The notes under the pieces: model-generated | What the model was told of the DNA's origin: nothing | The model's input: the letters and a program-made list of their open reading frames with translations, nothing else | Database searches by the model: none | NCBI RefSeq assembly: GCF_035083965.1 | Contig: NC_089732.1 | Span: 11,175,424-11,239,423 of the forward strand | Reading direction: 5' to 3' | Length of the DNA: 64,000 bases | DNA from: Branchiostoma lanceolatum | Taxonomy: Eukaryota; Chordata; Leptocardii; Amphioxiformes; Branchiostomatidae | Made by a program: the position numbers and the translations under genes | Shown here: piece by piece, positions 12,901-23,721 of the stretch | How the letters are laid out: each line of letters begins with the position of its first letter | How positions within the stretch are numbered: position 1 is the first letter of the stretch

Positions 12901-15900
12901 GCTGGGCACTGTTCTCCAGAAACTCACACAGCTCCTCATATTCAGCTGTCAATAATGTCATACATGTAGGTATTTAGATAGTTGCTATGTTTAACTGTAC
13001 ATTTACAATGTAATCGTGGATGTAGGAGAAAGAAATTGGAGTCATGGAAATCTAATTTTGCATACATACATGTATGATATGGTTAATTCACTAGGAGCTT
13101 TATAGTAAAACACAACAATACAAATAGAGTGGTCTAATGTGTCATAGCTAATAGTTTTAAATAGGGATTGAGTTAAACAGTCTTCTTTGAGAATTGTTGT
13201 CCACAACTAGGTTAATACAGAAAAAAATCTACTTTGGAATCTGAAAAAAAAATACTATCTCAAAAATCAACATTACAGCTCTAAGAAAGAGTTATTGTTG
13301 AATGGCTTTTCCGGAAATTCAGAAAACATAATTCTTATAGTTATACCTCCAATCTGTAACAAATCTGTTTCACAGTGTTATCATGCTGTATGTTGTATTG
13401 TAATGTTTTATATTGTCTTTGTACTGAAAGAAAAGCTTGGTAAAGGCAATCTAAAGGTGGATCAAAATACACTCAAACAACTTCCTTACCAGACAGCTTG
13501 ACCTCCACAACCCTGCTCTTGACTTTTTTCCTGCTCTGTTTGCTGGGGACAGAAGACCCTGGTGTTCCGGGGGTCCTGGGTTCTCTGGGCTCTAAATCAG
13601 CTCGGACCAGAGGTGTCTGAGGAACTTTCATGGCTCTAGCTTGTGCCTCTGGAACATGAAAGAAACAAAATGTTCCACATAGTTTTCTTAGGTATCTTCT
13701 TGATTCTTTGTACATGCATTTGTGTATATGTGAGAACAGAAAAAAATCTCTAAGTAGACATAAGGTTTGTCTAAAATACATGAAAATATAATTCTATCTG
13801 TTGCATTTAGATATTGAAGTATGGTATGTTTTCTGTGATTCAGTTCAGATTCTTTCCTTAATATGATATGATACAGCTGATAATCTACTTGATTTGTTAC
13901 ATTATTGGCAAAATCTTTGCTGCAATAATGCCAAGGTGCAGGAATGTAAAATAAAAGGTAGGGTCGTGAAGAAAAAAGCTATGCAACATATATCACAGTG
14001 TAAAAGTCTCTTACTTGGCATTGTAGTCCTGACACCCACAGGACTCTCATGTGTCTTCCCAGTCCTCATCATAAGGAAGTGGTCTATGGGACAATCGGTT
14101 CCCAATAGTCTAGAGGGTGTCTTCTTCTTTGGTGGGGTTACACCTTCTGGTAACTATTGAAATGATAAAACAGCATATCTGACTTTACCCTCCAAAAAGT
14201 ATAGATTGCTAAAAAATCTAAAAGAACTAGCATATACATGACTGTATGATGCAGAAAAGCAAGGACTATCAAGGTATGTTCACGTGCATGTATACCTCCC
14301 ATTTGTATTCAAATATGCATCCTATCTTCTGTTACAGTTAGCTGCAATACTAAGTGCTTTAACTGCAGTTCAAACTACATGATATGATAGAAAAATAATA
14401 TGTTTACATCTGTTTATTGTTGATAGATAATAAACAAACCAGGTTTGTCTTTGTCTGTGGCTTCACAGGTGGAACCCAAGTCTTCCTCACCCAGGTTTCT
14501 GCATCAAAGTCAAATAAAAGAAAGAACATGTGCATTCACTACAATATACCTGTCCTTGGTGCTGAATATGTTTCACATAACAAGAAAAAGTGTCTTTATA
14601 TTCTAGTATGTATCTATTTGAATATCTACATAAATTAAAATCAAATTTTATTTATTACCCTCCTATAAAGAACCAGTCCTTGGTACTGAATAAATGTCAC
14701 ATAACAAAACTATTTTTCTTTCAGATTTACTCTGTATGTAACCCAAAGGCTGTCACATTAAAATACGGTGTTAGCGAGACCTTCTCAAGAATGCCTTGAA
14801 CACCTGGATATCTGAAGTGTGCATATCTCGAAAATCATCCACGTTGCATTAGTAGATCTTTTTTAAATTCAATGTTTTTATCTTAATGTGTCAGTCTTAG
14901 GCTACCTGGCAAAATTACAAGAGTTGACTTTCTATATGAGAATATAAGCAAATAAAAAGTTTGTTCACCTGTCTGTGTTCTGATGCTTGGTATACCATTT
15001 GGGGGCTCTGGATGTCCACTTTGTTCTTTCTGTACTGTTTCCAGAGAACCTGTTGTCTGTTGAAGCTGGCCATCTTCAAGACATGCTAAGAACAAATATG
15101 TACATGTAGTGACAATTATTCAAAACAGATAATATCTTTTCGAATGTGAATAGCTTCACTTATAGAACCTTATGCTTTTGTCCTGAAAACTATGATGCAA
15201 ATCATGCTTTAGTTTTCTACACTCTAGCATAAAAAGGCAATAATTCCCTCTTGTTCATAAAGTGAACATTCACACAATCAGAAATAGCAATAATTAGACA
15301 CCTTAGTTGCAAATGAGGATCTTAATGGTTGGCAGCAATTTTCATGATAAATGAGTAAAATCACAAATTGTGCATTCAGCAAGTATTAGAACACAATGCC
15401 ACTACATCTAAATTTGAAAGATATCTTTAAGTATTACTCAGAGACTTCTTGGATCATACTATTAAAGATCACTACTCTTGTGTACTCACAGCTCAGTTCC
15501 TGTGGTGTATACTTGTCAACCTCTTCCTGTGAAACCTCAGCATCAATCTTTGCAGCTGTATCTTGACTGGACATAATCTTCTCAGGTAGAAAAGCTGCTG
15601 CCATGACGCTAGAGGAGTAAACAAGAGGATCCCATGGTAGAGACAGCTCCAAGTCACTTCCACATTCATCATACTGTAGCTTCAGTTCTTTTGCAGTGTC
15701 AAGATGCAACTGTCTGGAGTTTGTAGCATCCTCTAATTCAGGAACTACATGTAAAGGAAGTAAACAAAAGTGTATGAAAATCGTGAGTCAGCACCAAGGA
15801 CAGGCCCTAATTCATTCCACAACTTCTGTGTTCAACTTGATTGATCAAGAAAATTCGGTTTCCCAAAAGGCTTTTTTAATGCTGTTGGCATACAACAAAT

Positions 15901-18900
15901 TTGAATTCCAAGAATTACTGTGAAAAAAGGGTGCAGGTAATTTTGCAAGTCATCTGGACCTGTGTAGGCATACAGGATAAAAAGGATTTCAAACCCTGAT
16001 TGTGTTTTAAGACGCTAAAACAAGACCTCTAGAACTCACTAGGGAAGGTCAAGGAAATGATGTCATCAAACAGCTTCTCCTTGTCCCAGACTTTGTCTTC
16101 TTCTTGTTTCCTTGTTTTTGGTGTCAGTACGGCACTGAAAAAATAGAAACAAGACTAGCACCATGAGGCTCAACATGTGCGAAAGAAGTATTCTATGATA
16201 TGCAATTATAAAGTGTCATGGATAGACAATAGATAGTAAGTGATAGATGTAGTTCCTAGCTAGAGGAATAAGTTATGTTATGATGTATGCAAATTCATGA
16301 CATATATACTGATAACATCCACCATACTCTTGAATTTATCCCAGATATGTACAATTTAAGTGGCGTAACATGGCCAAGTGGCTAGGCTAGAGGACACAAC
16401 ATTGAAAGGGTCACACGTTCAATTCCAGGCATTTCTGGCTAGACTTCAGGCCTCGAAATTAACTTTTTTCCCTATTGTCCCTGAATCGTCCCGAAAGTGG
16501 ATTTCAACTGTCCCGAAAGTGTCCCGAAGTGTCCCAACCAGGGCCAAAGATGTGAACTTAGTGGGGGGTCTGGATTAAGTTCCAGAGGTTCATGTTCAGC
16601 TTAGAACCTATACTCAAGTCTGAACCTGAACTCAAGCCATGGCATATGTGTGTTAGAATTTTTTTTTTCAGTTGCATACAAAATTGCATGTTGGCAAACA
16701 TTTTGCATGCAAAATATAATACATGCAAAATTATATACATGCAGTCAGTAGTAAACAGAAAAGCCCTCAAACAGTGAAGAATTCCAACATACAATATACA
16801 AGTTTTTAAGAAATCAATACCTTTTTCTAATTTAGTAAAATTTCTAATATGGCAAAAATAACAAAGAGGTACTTAATTTCGCCCCGAGAAAGAATAAAGC
16901 ACGATGCTAGATCATATCATCGGGCAATATCGGCCCTCTATCGACATTTGAAACTGCAGTTTCACAAATTCTCGTTAGAGGGCGTTGTGTCGTTCTCGCG
17001 TGTTATTGCAAGATTTAGCGAGAGTTCGCTAAAAATTTCAAGATGGCCGGTGTTTATTTCTATTCTTGGCCAAATGGCCGAAATCGCGGGTGTTTTTGTT
17101 GCTTTTTTGGTGTTTTTAGGCACAACTTAACAGGTTGACTACAGATGGAACTATTTAACAAACATTTCCCAATGGAAATGGGAACATCTTTGCCGCAAAA
17201 TCTTCCGCTGAATTGAGTTCCTCCATGACGGGGACTGACTCAGAATTTTCTGATTGTCCCGAAGTAGTCCCGAAACGTAAGTTGAATTGTCCCGAACCCA
17301 CATTCTACTGTCCTCGGGACACGGGACATGGTTAATTTCGAGGCCTGGACTTGTTTCCTTGGGAAAGGCACTTTACACAACTTTCCTCACTCCACCCATG
17401 TGCCAAAATGGGTACCTGACTTAAGTTGGGGGGGGGGGGTAAAAGGCTGTGGATAAGAACCCACTGCACCTATAGCCTCAAAATGGCTACGGGACAACCT
17501 TAAGCTTTATTTGTATTGTTAGCACTTCAAATTGGCTGACATTACTACTTGTAATAAAAAAATGGGTAAAACCTTACAGCGTAGGATTTGGAGACATCTC
17601 GATTGAGGAGACTTCAGAAAGCCTCTCCTTGAGGATGTCTTGCTGGTCCTCAGGTTGATCAAGTTCAGCTGGAGATTCTAGCAGGGACTTCTCTACCTGA
17701 CACGGGGACTCAGATTCCAGGCCTGAAATAAAATAGGCATAACTATGATGTTAGGCAGTCAACTAAATGTTTCAAGGTCTAATTTATACAAAACAGTGAA
17801 AGCATATTTTGTTACTTTAGGAACTTATGGTAGAAGTAAAGGGAGGATACCTTGCGAGTTGAGTTGTGAAAAATCTTGAAGAGTATTCTCCTCTTGAGTG
17901 ATATCTACATGGAACTCTAATTTCTCTTGAGGTCTGCCAGTTTCTACACAAGTCTTCCTTGAGCAGGTGACCAGCGCTTTAATGTCTGTCATTGGAAAGA
18001 AATTGTTTGGATCATCATTTACACTCGAGGCAATACGCTAAGACAATATATTGTAAGGTTTAGTATAATTTATAATCATAATATGCTCATGAATATCTCT
18101 AAACCATCATCAAATTGCCGCAATATTCTTACATGTATTTCTGCTGCAAGCAATCAAGGTAGAAACCCTGTTTCAATTTTATTGTATAGTATCTATAAAA
18201 CAATGCAAGTATGCACCTTGACTTGAGTGCACTGCGGGATCACCCCCGGTCTCCGCCTGTTCCTCCTGAAGCCCCAACATGCCCTTCAGCTGGTGACTGC
18301 TGGGAAGGATCTGACCATCAGAACTTGGGGTAGTTGTGTGTGGCAGCAACTCATCTTCCAGCATCCCCTGGAACATTATAAGTACAGAATCTGGTAAACA
18401 TAAAAAAACAATACCCCTAACTCAAAAGTTTAAGTGATCTCGAAGGAGTTAAGCTCACTGGCAAGCTATTTTTTAATGATTGTGACAGAGAAGACAGACG
18501 GTATGTACAATACAAGTTCATTGTACCAATTCACTGTAATTCATCTATTCATCCCTTCTTGTGCTTCATTCATTTCTAACCTGAAAGCTAGCTACCACTC
18601 AAAAAACTTTTAAGTTGATAATAACTTCAGTCATCATAAATTATGCTATATAAGATTATCATGTGCCCACCTCTGCATCAATAAGTGTTTGTTTCTCAAA
18701 CACCTCCCCTCGCACATGGCTGTCTTCTATGTCAACTTTGTCCTCCTTGAGGGAAATATCTCCTCTGTGGAAAATGACTTTGTAAGCACATAGCTGTAAT
18801 TGACATAGTGCATGGAACAGATGGTGATCAGAAATAACAAAATACACTTAGGTCTGAGACAATCATTCTTTTGTCCATCTACAAAGGTTATGCAATATCC

Positions 18901-21270
18901 ACGCTACATTACATGTGAGCAACAGATGATGATTTGGTCTTAACAAATAAGTACTTTGTATCTTTCTTTACTTACTTTGTATCACTATGTTTCAAAATCT
19001 GTTAACAGTACACGTACTTGTATGTTTATTCTGTTTATTACACCTACTTGAATATGTCCTTCTCTGAATAGTAGCCTTTTCCGTGTGCGTTGGTGAAAGG
19101 ATCTTGCACCATCTTGGGTTTCAGCCTCTCACACATGGCTTGTACAGAAGGCAGCTGGGCTCTGTACCTTGCCATAGTATCATCTGATGCAGGCTCTTCA
19201 AGTAAGTCAGAAGGATCTGAAATACACAAATTTCTTCACTTCACTCACAGGTGAAAATGAGTACCTTGCACAGTCCTGAGTTGACTTCAAGACTTAGTGT
19301 AAACCCAACCATAGTCTCAAAAGAAACAAAGCTTCAATTACCATTAGCATATGACTCCAGGTCCTCCTGACAGAAGTCTTCCCAAGAACCCTTTGGCATG
19401 ACCACACCCTCGACCAGGTCGTCCCAGTCTTGACTGTTGTCCTGGGAGGCTGGGTTAGAGCTCGGGATGAGCTCAAAAACAACCTCATTGTGGTAATACA
19501 CAGACACATCCCTGATTGTTCAAAGATAGAAGGAAATGAATATCAGTAATTTTGATCCAGTTTTAAGAGCGCATAATCTTCCACGGAAGAAGAGAAATGT
19601 ACAGTATTTATACGTCCATTGCACATGGAAAATTCCCCCAGTCTTTTCAGCAATAACACTTTGACTAAGAATTGTGAGCCTTTCTAGTTAGTAGCGTGCA
19701 TGTTGAATGTGTGACAACAGCCAGGAATTAAACTCCCAAATTCTAGATCAAGAGGCAGGGTCACTTACCATTAGACTACGCACACTGCTACGCTTTAGAA
19801 AGACACGTTTTTAATTCTCATTGGAAGTAGTCACAATGGAACATAAAAGAAAAGTTAAAGCAAAGTAATAACTGAAACTGACCAATTAAAATGAAGTACC
19901 TGACTCCAGTATCAAAATCCTCCAGCCTCAGACTGGTTAGTCCACCACATAGTAAGGCCAGATCGTCACGGACTTGGTCTTCTTGGCCCTCCCCTTGTAG
20001 GCTCTTACACTGAGCTGAAATTAAATGCCGTCATCAAATAAAATTTCACTGTCACAGTGTGTGTATCTATACTGAGCAGACCTTTCCTTCAGACTCTGTC
20101 TTCATGCTGATAATAAGTGATTTTTCTTTTTAAGGATTTTTTTTCACATCCCAGAAATAAAGATATCAATTGGGATGTCCCTGTAGCTCAATTGGTAGCA
20201 GCCTCACAGTTAGCTCGTGGTTCCAATTAGCTGGTAACTAGAAGACCATGGTTCAAATTTGAAGAAAGGCATCCTGGTTGGAGCTGTATTCGTCTTTCGG
20301 AAGGGACGTTAAATGGGGGTCCCGTGTTCAAGGAGGTGCCTCGAGCACGTTACAACACTCTAATTACTCAGGTGGATACCTACTGGCTGTACTACATGAG
20401 GATCTGCTTGGGGATCTTGACAACACTTAACGCTAAATTCAGTCAAACGCCTTATGTATTACTATTACACTAAATCAAGGAAGGCCATAACATAGAATTT
20501 GGTCGCCTTATTAAGAATTACATAAATAAAACAGCTTTCCATCAAACTACAGGAAATAAAAATAGGCTGCCTACGCCTTACGGAAAAAACAATCAGATCC
20601 CCCTACAAAGTGAATTAATTGGTATCTGGCCTAATCAACAATAGATTGGAACTGACCTCTCTGCCATGGCTTGCGATAAGTGTCATCAGGTAGGATGCCT
20701 CTGTGAGTGTATGCATCCACCTGGTCCATGTGATGGGGGATGGTCAGCAGGGTACGGCTTAGGAAGTCACGCCGCCTGCGTACTGCCTGGAGTTACATTT
20801 AAATGAGGATCCAGATGGGGGGTCTCAACAACAACAGCTGTTTCATATCTCTTAAAACAGAGGTCACTACCTATTAGGGCTTTCATGTGCAATAAGTAAT
20901 CATTGTCCTTTGGTAACAGGGTATTGATGGTAACAAATCTATAAAATCTATGAAAATAGAATTTACATTTTACATCTGGTGCAAATTAACTTATCTTCTG
21001 TTGCATATCTGAAGGCTCAAAAGACTGTAGAACAGGTAAGAAAATGGGCCAGGCATTATCAGTATAATGAGGGGGGGGGTCAAGGCACATGGATGAAACG
21101 AAAGGGGGGAGGGGTAGGGAAGTAGTCGGATGAAATGAAAAGGGGGTGAAGAAGTTGAACAAAATGGCCTCTTCAACCCCTCTCCATTTTACTTTTTGGA
21201 ACGGCCCATTATCAAAATAGGATCGATTACTTACCTCAGCCAAGTAGTCCACAGCTAGGAATTTGGGCAT
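3690..21270 (-). CDS. SHOC1: SHOC1 (ZIP2/XPF-like meiotic crossover protein), 31 exons, 1709 aa
   Basis: Exons (minus strand, 5' to 3'): 21270-21235, 20786-20657, 20014-19900, 19511-19342, 19216-19048, 18764-18671, 18367-18217, 17985-17851, 17722-17578, 16134-16040, 15744-15490, 15085-14969, 14498-14440, 14153-14015, 13648-13490, 12945-12772, 12270-12172, 11699-11655, 11172-11021, 10556-10484, 10319-10247, 9843-9656, 9395-9281, 8518-8394, 8147-7942, 7757-7623, 7176-7133, 6724-6622, 6278-4863, 4177-4108, 3832-3690. All are GT-AG, every phase matches, and the total is 5130 nt (1709 aa plus stop). In the family SHOC1 pairs with SPO16, binds branched DNA and stabilises recombination intermediates as crossovers. 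Visible landmarks: N-terminal helical part ([18 protein letters not shown]); DHFLMMR near residue 578; XPF-like core with VLIVERDY and [17 protein letters not shown] near 965-1003, lacking a canonical GDY..ERK nuclease motif; (HhH)2-like [15 protein letters not shown] near 1120-1167; a 472-residue disordered Ser/Asn/Gln-rich region in one exon; basic KRRK and a terminal QTRLSFF. Weakest donors: 14439 (gtttgt) and 7622 (gtctgt). It is longer than the roughly 1,440-aa human protein, mostly in disordered parts. Confidence 0.9.
3932..3993. repeat. (CA)n microsatellite in the last SHOC1 intron
   Basis: An uninterrupted CA dinucleotide run occupies about 3932-3982, followed by an imperfect CA/GA stretch. 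It lies between the last two coding exons of SHOC1. Confidence 0.9.
6756..7030 (+). repeat. Interspersed repeat, first copy (SHOC1 intron)
   Basis: It begins TTTGCCAAGAAGGTTATG and continues with gcataactcaagaag, a tggat motif and a gatatttggtatgt motif. The same order of motifs recurs at 63,073-63,460, so this is a dispersed family. No protein or terminal repeat is visible and the class is unknown. It lies between the SHOC1 exons at 6724 and 7133. Confidence 0.55.
8780..9171. mobile_element. Nonautonomous DNA transposon (CAGGGCTCGAAATT ends) in a SHOC1 intron
   Basis: The left end reads CAGGGCTCGAAATT and the right end, inverted, CAGGGCTCAAAATA. The arms are studded with GGTGCAC/GTGCACC motifs that form an extended imperfect inverted repeat. 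The flanks share only ATTG, so the target duplication is uncertain. The CAGGGCTCGAAA-type end resembles many hAT-like MITEs, but I cannot fix the superfamily. No transposase frame. Confidence 0.6.
10645..10950 (+). mobile_element. tRNA-derived SINE, 5' truncated
   Basis: It shares with the element at 16.4-17.5 kb the tract TTGGGAAAGGCACTT, then ctttcct..ctccaccca, a gggtacctga-like tract and ccctacagcctcaaaa near the end. A GAATCC remnant at the start resembles a degraded B box. It lies in the SHOC1 intron between the exons at 10,556 and 11,021. Confidence 0.6.
12415..12500 (-). mobile_element. Degenerate tRNA-like SINE head
   Basis: On the minus strand a GGTAGCGCTGTGGGTAGAG tract resembles an A box and is followed about 35 bp later by GGTTCCATGATTG, resembling a B box. 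The body is not recognisable. It sits in a SHOC1 intron. Confidence 0.3.
16365..17490 (+). mobile_element. tRNA-derived SINE interrupted by a DNA transposon
   Basis: The head at 16365-16446 carries a tRNA-like A box (TGGCCAAGTGGCTAGGC) and a B box (gggtcacacgttcaattcc). The body resumes at 17348 with TTGGGAAAGGCACTTTACAC and continues to about 17490. The two halves are separated by an inserted element at 16447-17347. Head plus body fits the layout of the other SINEs in this window. Confidence 0.65.
16447..17347. mobile_element. 901-bp nonautonomous DNA transposon nested in a SINE
   Basis: Perfect 17-bp terminal inverted repeats, CAGGCCTCGAAATTAAC, are flanked on both sides by GACTT, a 5-bp target-site duplication. 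Repeated tcccgaa tracts occur in both subterminal arms. The interior has no recognisable transposase. The TIR is related to that of the element at 8.8 kb. Superfamily uncertain: the ends look hAT-like, but a 5-bp duplication is shorter than the usual 8. Confidence 0.75.
19695..19795 (-). mobile_element. tRNA-derived SINE head
   Basis: On the minus strand the A-box-like GCGTAGTCTAATGGTAAGTG is followed by the B-box-like GGGAGTTTAATTCC at tRNA-like spacing. It shows mismatches expected of a decayed copy rather than a functional tRNA gene. It lies in a SHOC1 intron. Confidence 0.5.
20168..20480 (+). mobile_element. tRNA-derived SINE with a core-type body
   Basis: The head carries CCTGTAGCTCAATTGGTAGC (A box) and CCATGGTTCAAATTTG (B box). 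The body includes CTTTCGGAAGGGACGTTAAA and tcccgtgttcaagg, a tract also seen in SINEs of other metazoans. It lies between SHOC1 exons 2 and 3. Confidence 0.7.
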
Positions 21271-21876
21271 CTCGATTCTTTATAATTTGTATCAGAAAAA
21301 TGAATCTGATGATTTAGGTAGCAAGCAATGTGAGAGCAAAAGTTGATTCTTTCTGTTGCTGTTGTTGTTCTAAATTCTTTCTGCAGCCCAGGCTGTTGCT
21401 TGTAAGAGTTGCAGACGAAAACCTCGCCTCGCCCGATCCGAGTCCGCATCAATTCTGCGGCAGCACAGGTCTTTATCGGAACAAGCAAATCTCAATCAAA
21501 CATTCATTGCCTTATATGATTAGTTATACATAAAATCTGAGATAAACGCACTTCGATGCGAGGTTTGTTTAGCGATAAAATGGGATTTTATGGTACTCAT
21601 CACGGAAAAGTTTGCTCCTCCCGCCATAATCTGAAGTCGCCATCTTGGATTCTACCATTGTCTTCGCAGGTATAGTTCTTAGACTGGAATAAATCATTAA
21701 ATGAAGTTAGATATCTAAATCTATGTACAAACATATTCTCAGAATCATTTATATATATCATATATACTCACAAATTCATATTGATTCATGACGTTTTTGG
21801 AAGAGACTAACATGTAATATTGGCATACAGAATGTTACCTCTTCATGCTTTCCAGTGGCCTAGCCCAATATCCAAA
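21271..21876. promoter_or_regulatory. Putative bidirectional promoter of SHOC1 and REC114
   Basis: About 606 bp separate the divergent start codons. The centre (about 21,400-21,480) is richer in CpG than its surroundings, with a cctcgcctcgcccga tract. A CGCCATCTTGG match to the YY1 consensus lies near 21,637, and the REC114 start codon itself sits in AAAATGGCGG. No TATA box is obvious. Its promoter role is inferred from the arrangement. Confidence 0.6.
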
Positions 21877-23721
21877 ATGGCGGATAAACAACAAAGTAGG
21901 AGGGTGTGGAAGTTGCTTCGTTATGGACGATTCGTTGCTTCAGACGGCCAGACTCCCTTGAGAAAAGAAGAGAACTCTAGACCCCAAGGAACATGGAAGC
22001 TTTTTGGATCCGAAGATGGAGCTCTGTCCCTTTCTCTGACGGAAACAAATCATCTATTGCTGACCAAAGGTTAGGTGCTGATTTGCCTTCCACTGAAGAA
22101 TATTGTTTGCTACAGAAATAATCTCTGGTTATGAAAACCATTTTTGATGTACAAATTGCAATTTAGTGAAGATATTTTTTGTCCTATGTTGGTCCCTATT
22201 GCATGTAGGTAAAAGAATAACTCAGGCATTGCATAGCAATGCCGTTCAACATTGCAGTGAAGGTCTCAGACCGGAGTTTCTTAGTAAATAGGTTATCATT
22301 CCCTCAACCAAGGAGGTTTTAAAATCTCCTTGCCTCAACCAAAACAAGCCTGAAAATGTCATTATTTTGGTGAAAAGCAGGGCTTTTTTAAACTTTAATT
22401 TGACTAGAAGCTGTAATGAAAGGTGTACTTTTTGACCCCAAAAGATGTCATTTTTTAGCAAAGTCATAGAATAAAAATAAAAATTACAGGAAACCTACTA
22501 CAATTTCGTGTTATTTTGCATGTTCAGGAGCAGAAGTCCTAGAGGGATTTTCTCTACACAATGCACAGCAGTGGTTGAAAGCTGTCCATAAGGGGGACAG
22601 TCTTCTGTTTGTCTCCAAACTCAACAACGAGAGCCGCATGTTTCGTGTGCAAGTGGCACCATCTGGCAAACAGACTGGTATTGCATGTTGTGCCGCCTGT
22701 GTCAGAGAGTTGTCCAAATACCTCCCAGTTAACACCAGGTGGGTGGAAAGTTTGTGTTTTTGTTTTGTTTTGGTTGAAACATTGATAATACATGACTGTT
22801 TAAAATGTTCGAGCCTTGTCTGAATGGAACTGTTGTGAAAAATGATGCAAAAAAAAGTAATGTTACATATAAAGCAATAGACAACCACAACATCCTGTCC
22901 TTGACTACCGATAGCGAGTCCATTTTCATCTCCCCTAAGACGAAAATGCTTTCTTTCACTTGAAAAGTGATTAAGTTTGTTAAGTTTGTTCCTGAATGTT
23001 AATGTTAATGCCAATGATGCAAATTCTTCTCCCCTTTGCCTTTTCAGTGTAATATCATCAACACCAATAGAATCCAAAGAAAAAGAGGGTGACAAGCAGA
23101 AGGAAGACAAAAAGGAAGACACAGACACAGAAGCTGCCATGTCAAACGAAACATTCCAAATCAGTGATGGGCGTGTGGCAGTGTCTGATATGGCAAAGGT
23201 GAGTTCACATAAAGCCATGCTAATTCAGTTTGTCGGTCCTTGGTTTTGAACAAGGAAATAATGCTGAACTGGAAGTTTGACATGAAAACACAGTCTTAGA
23301 GGAAAGTTTGTAATAGAGAATAATGTCAGATATTCTTTCATTCTCCATTTTCGGGGTCGGGGTTGGGCTGGGCGGAGCGCTGATTCCTAATTTTCAACAT
23401 ATCGGGGTCAGGTTCTTTTGCTGGGGAAATCCTAATTGCCAGCAAAAAAGATCTATGTGGAAAATCGCAAATCAGCATTCCCCCTGAAATTAAATAGTTT
23501 TGTGTGCTGAGGGTTACATTTGAGCATCTTTCTTCTCTTTTCAGATCCTGACAGGCACAGTGGCCTGTGACCTCCCTCTAGCCTACCAGCAGACTAACCT
23601 GCTCACAGAGCCAGATCACACTGACGCCATCCTCCGTCTGTGTCTCACAGACAGCAACTTTCCTGCATTTGTTGGACAAGTAGAAACAAGAATGCAGGAA
23701 ATAATAGAAGGCAGAGATTAA
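21877..23721 (+). CDS. REC114: REC114, meiotic recombination protein, 4 exons, 243 aa
   Basis: Exons: 21877-22069, 22528-22738, 23048-23198, 23545-23721. All junctions are GT-AG, the phases agree and the total is 732 nt. In animals and yeast REC114 binds MEI4 and helps activate SPO11-dependent double-strand breaks on meiotic chromosome axes. The N-terminal half matches the REC114 PH-like fold signature: VWKLLRYGRFV, WKLFGSEDGALSLSLTET, VLEGFSL, QQWLKAVHKGDSLLF and ESRMFRVQV. A charged, probably disordered Lys/Glu/Asp linker fills exon 3. The C-terminal helical segment (FPAFVGQVETRMQEIIEG) corresponds to the MEI4-binding end. The length is close to the mammalian 259-266 aa. I chose the ATG at 21877 (AAAATGGCGG, MADKQQ) over the in-frame upstream ATG at 21820. 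A poly(A) signal aataaa lies at about 23,812. Confidence 0.92.

Noticed and set aside
21820-21876. Upstream in-frame ATG for REC114 (adds 19 residues)
   Set aside because: The extension has no REC114-like sequence, and the ATG at 21877 has the better context and gives the family-typical length.
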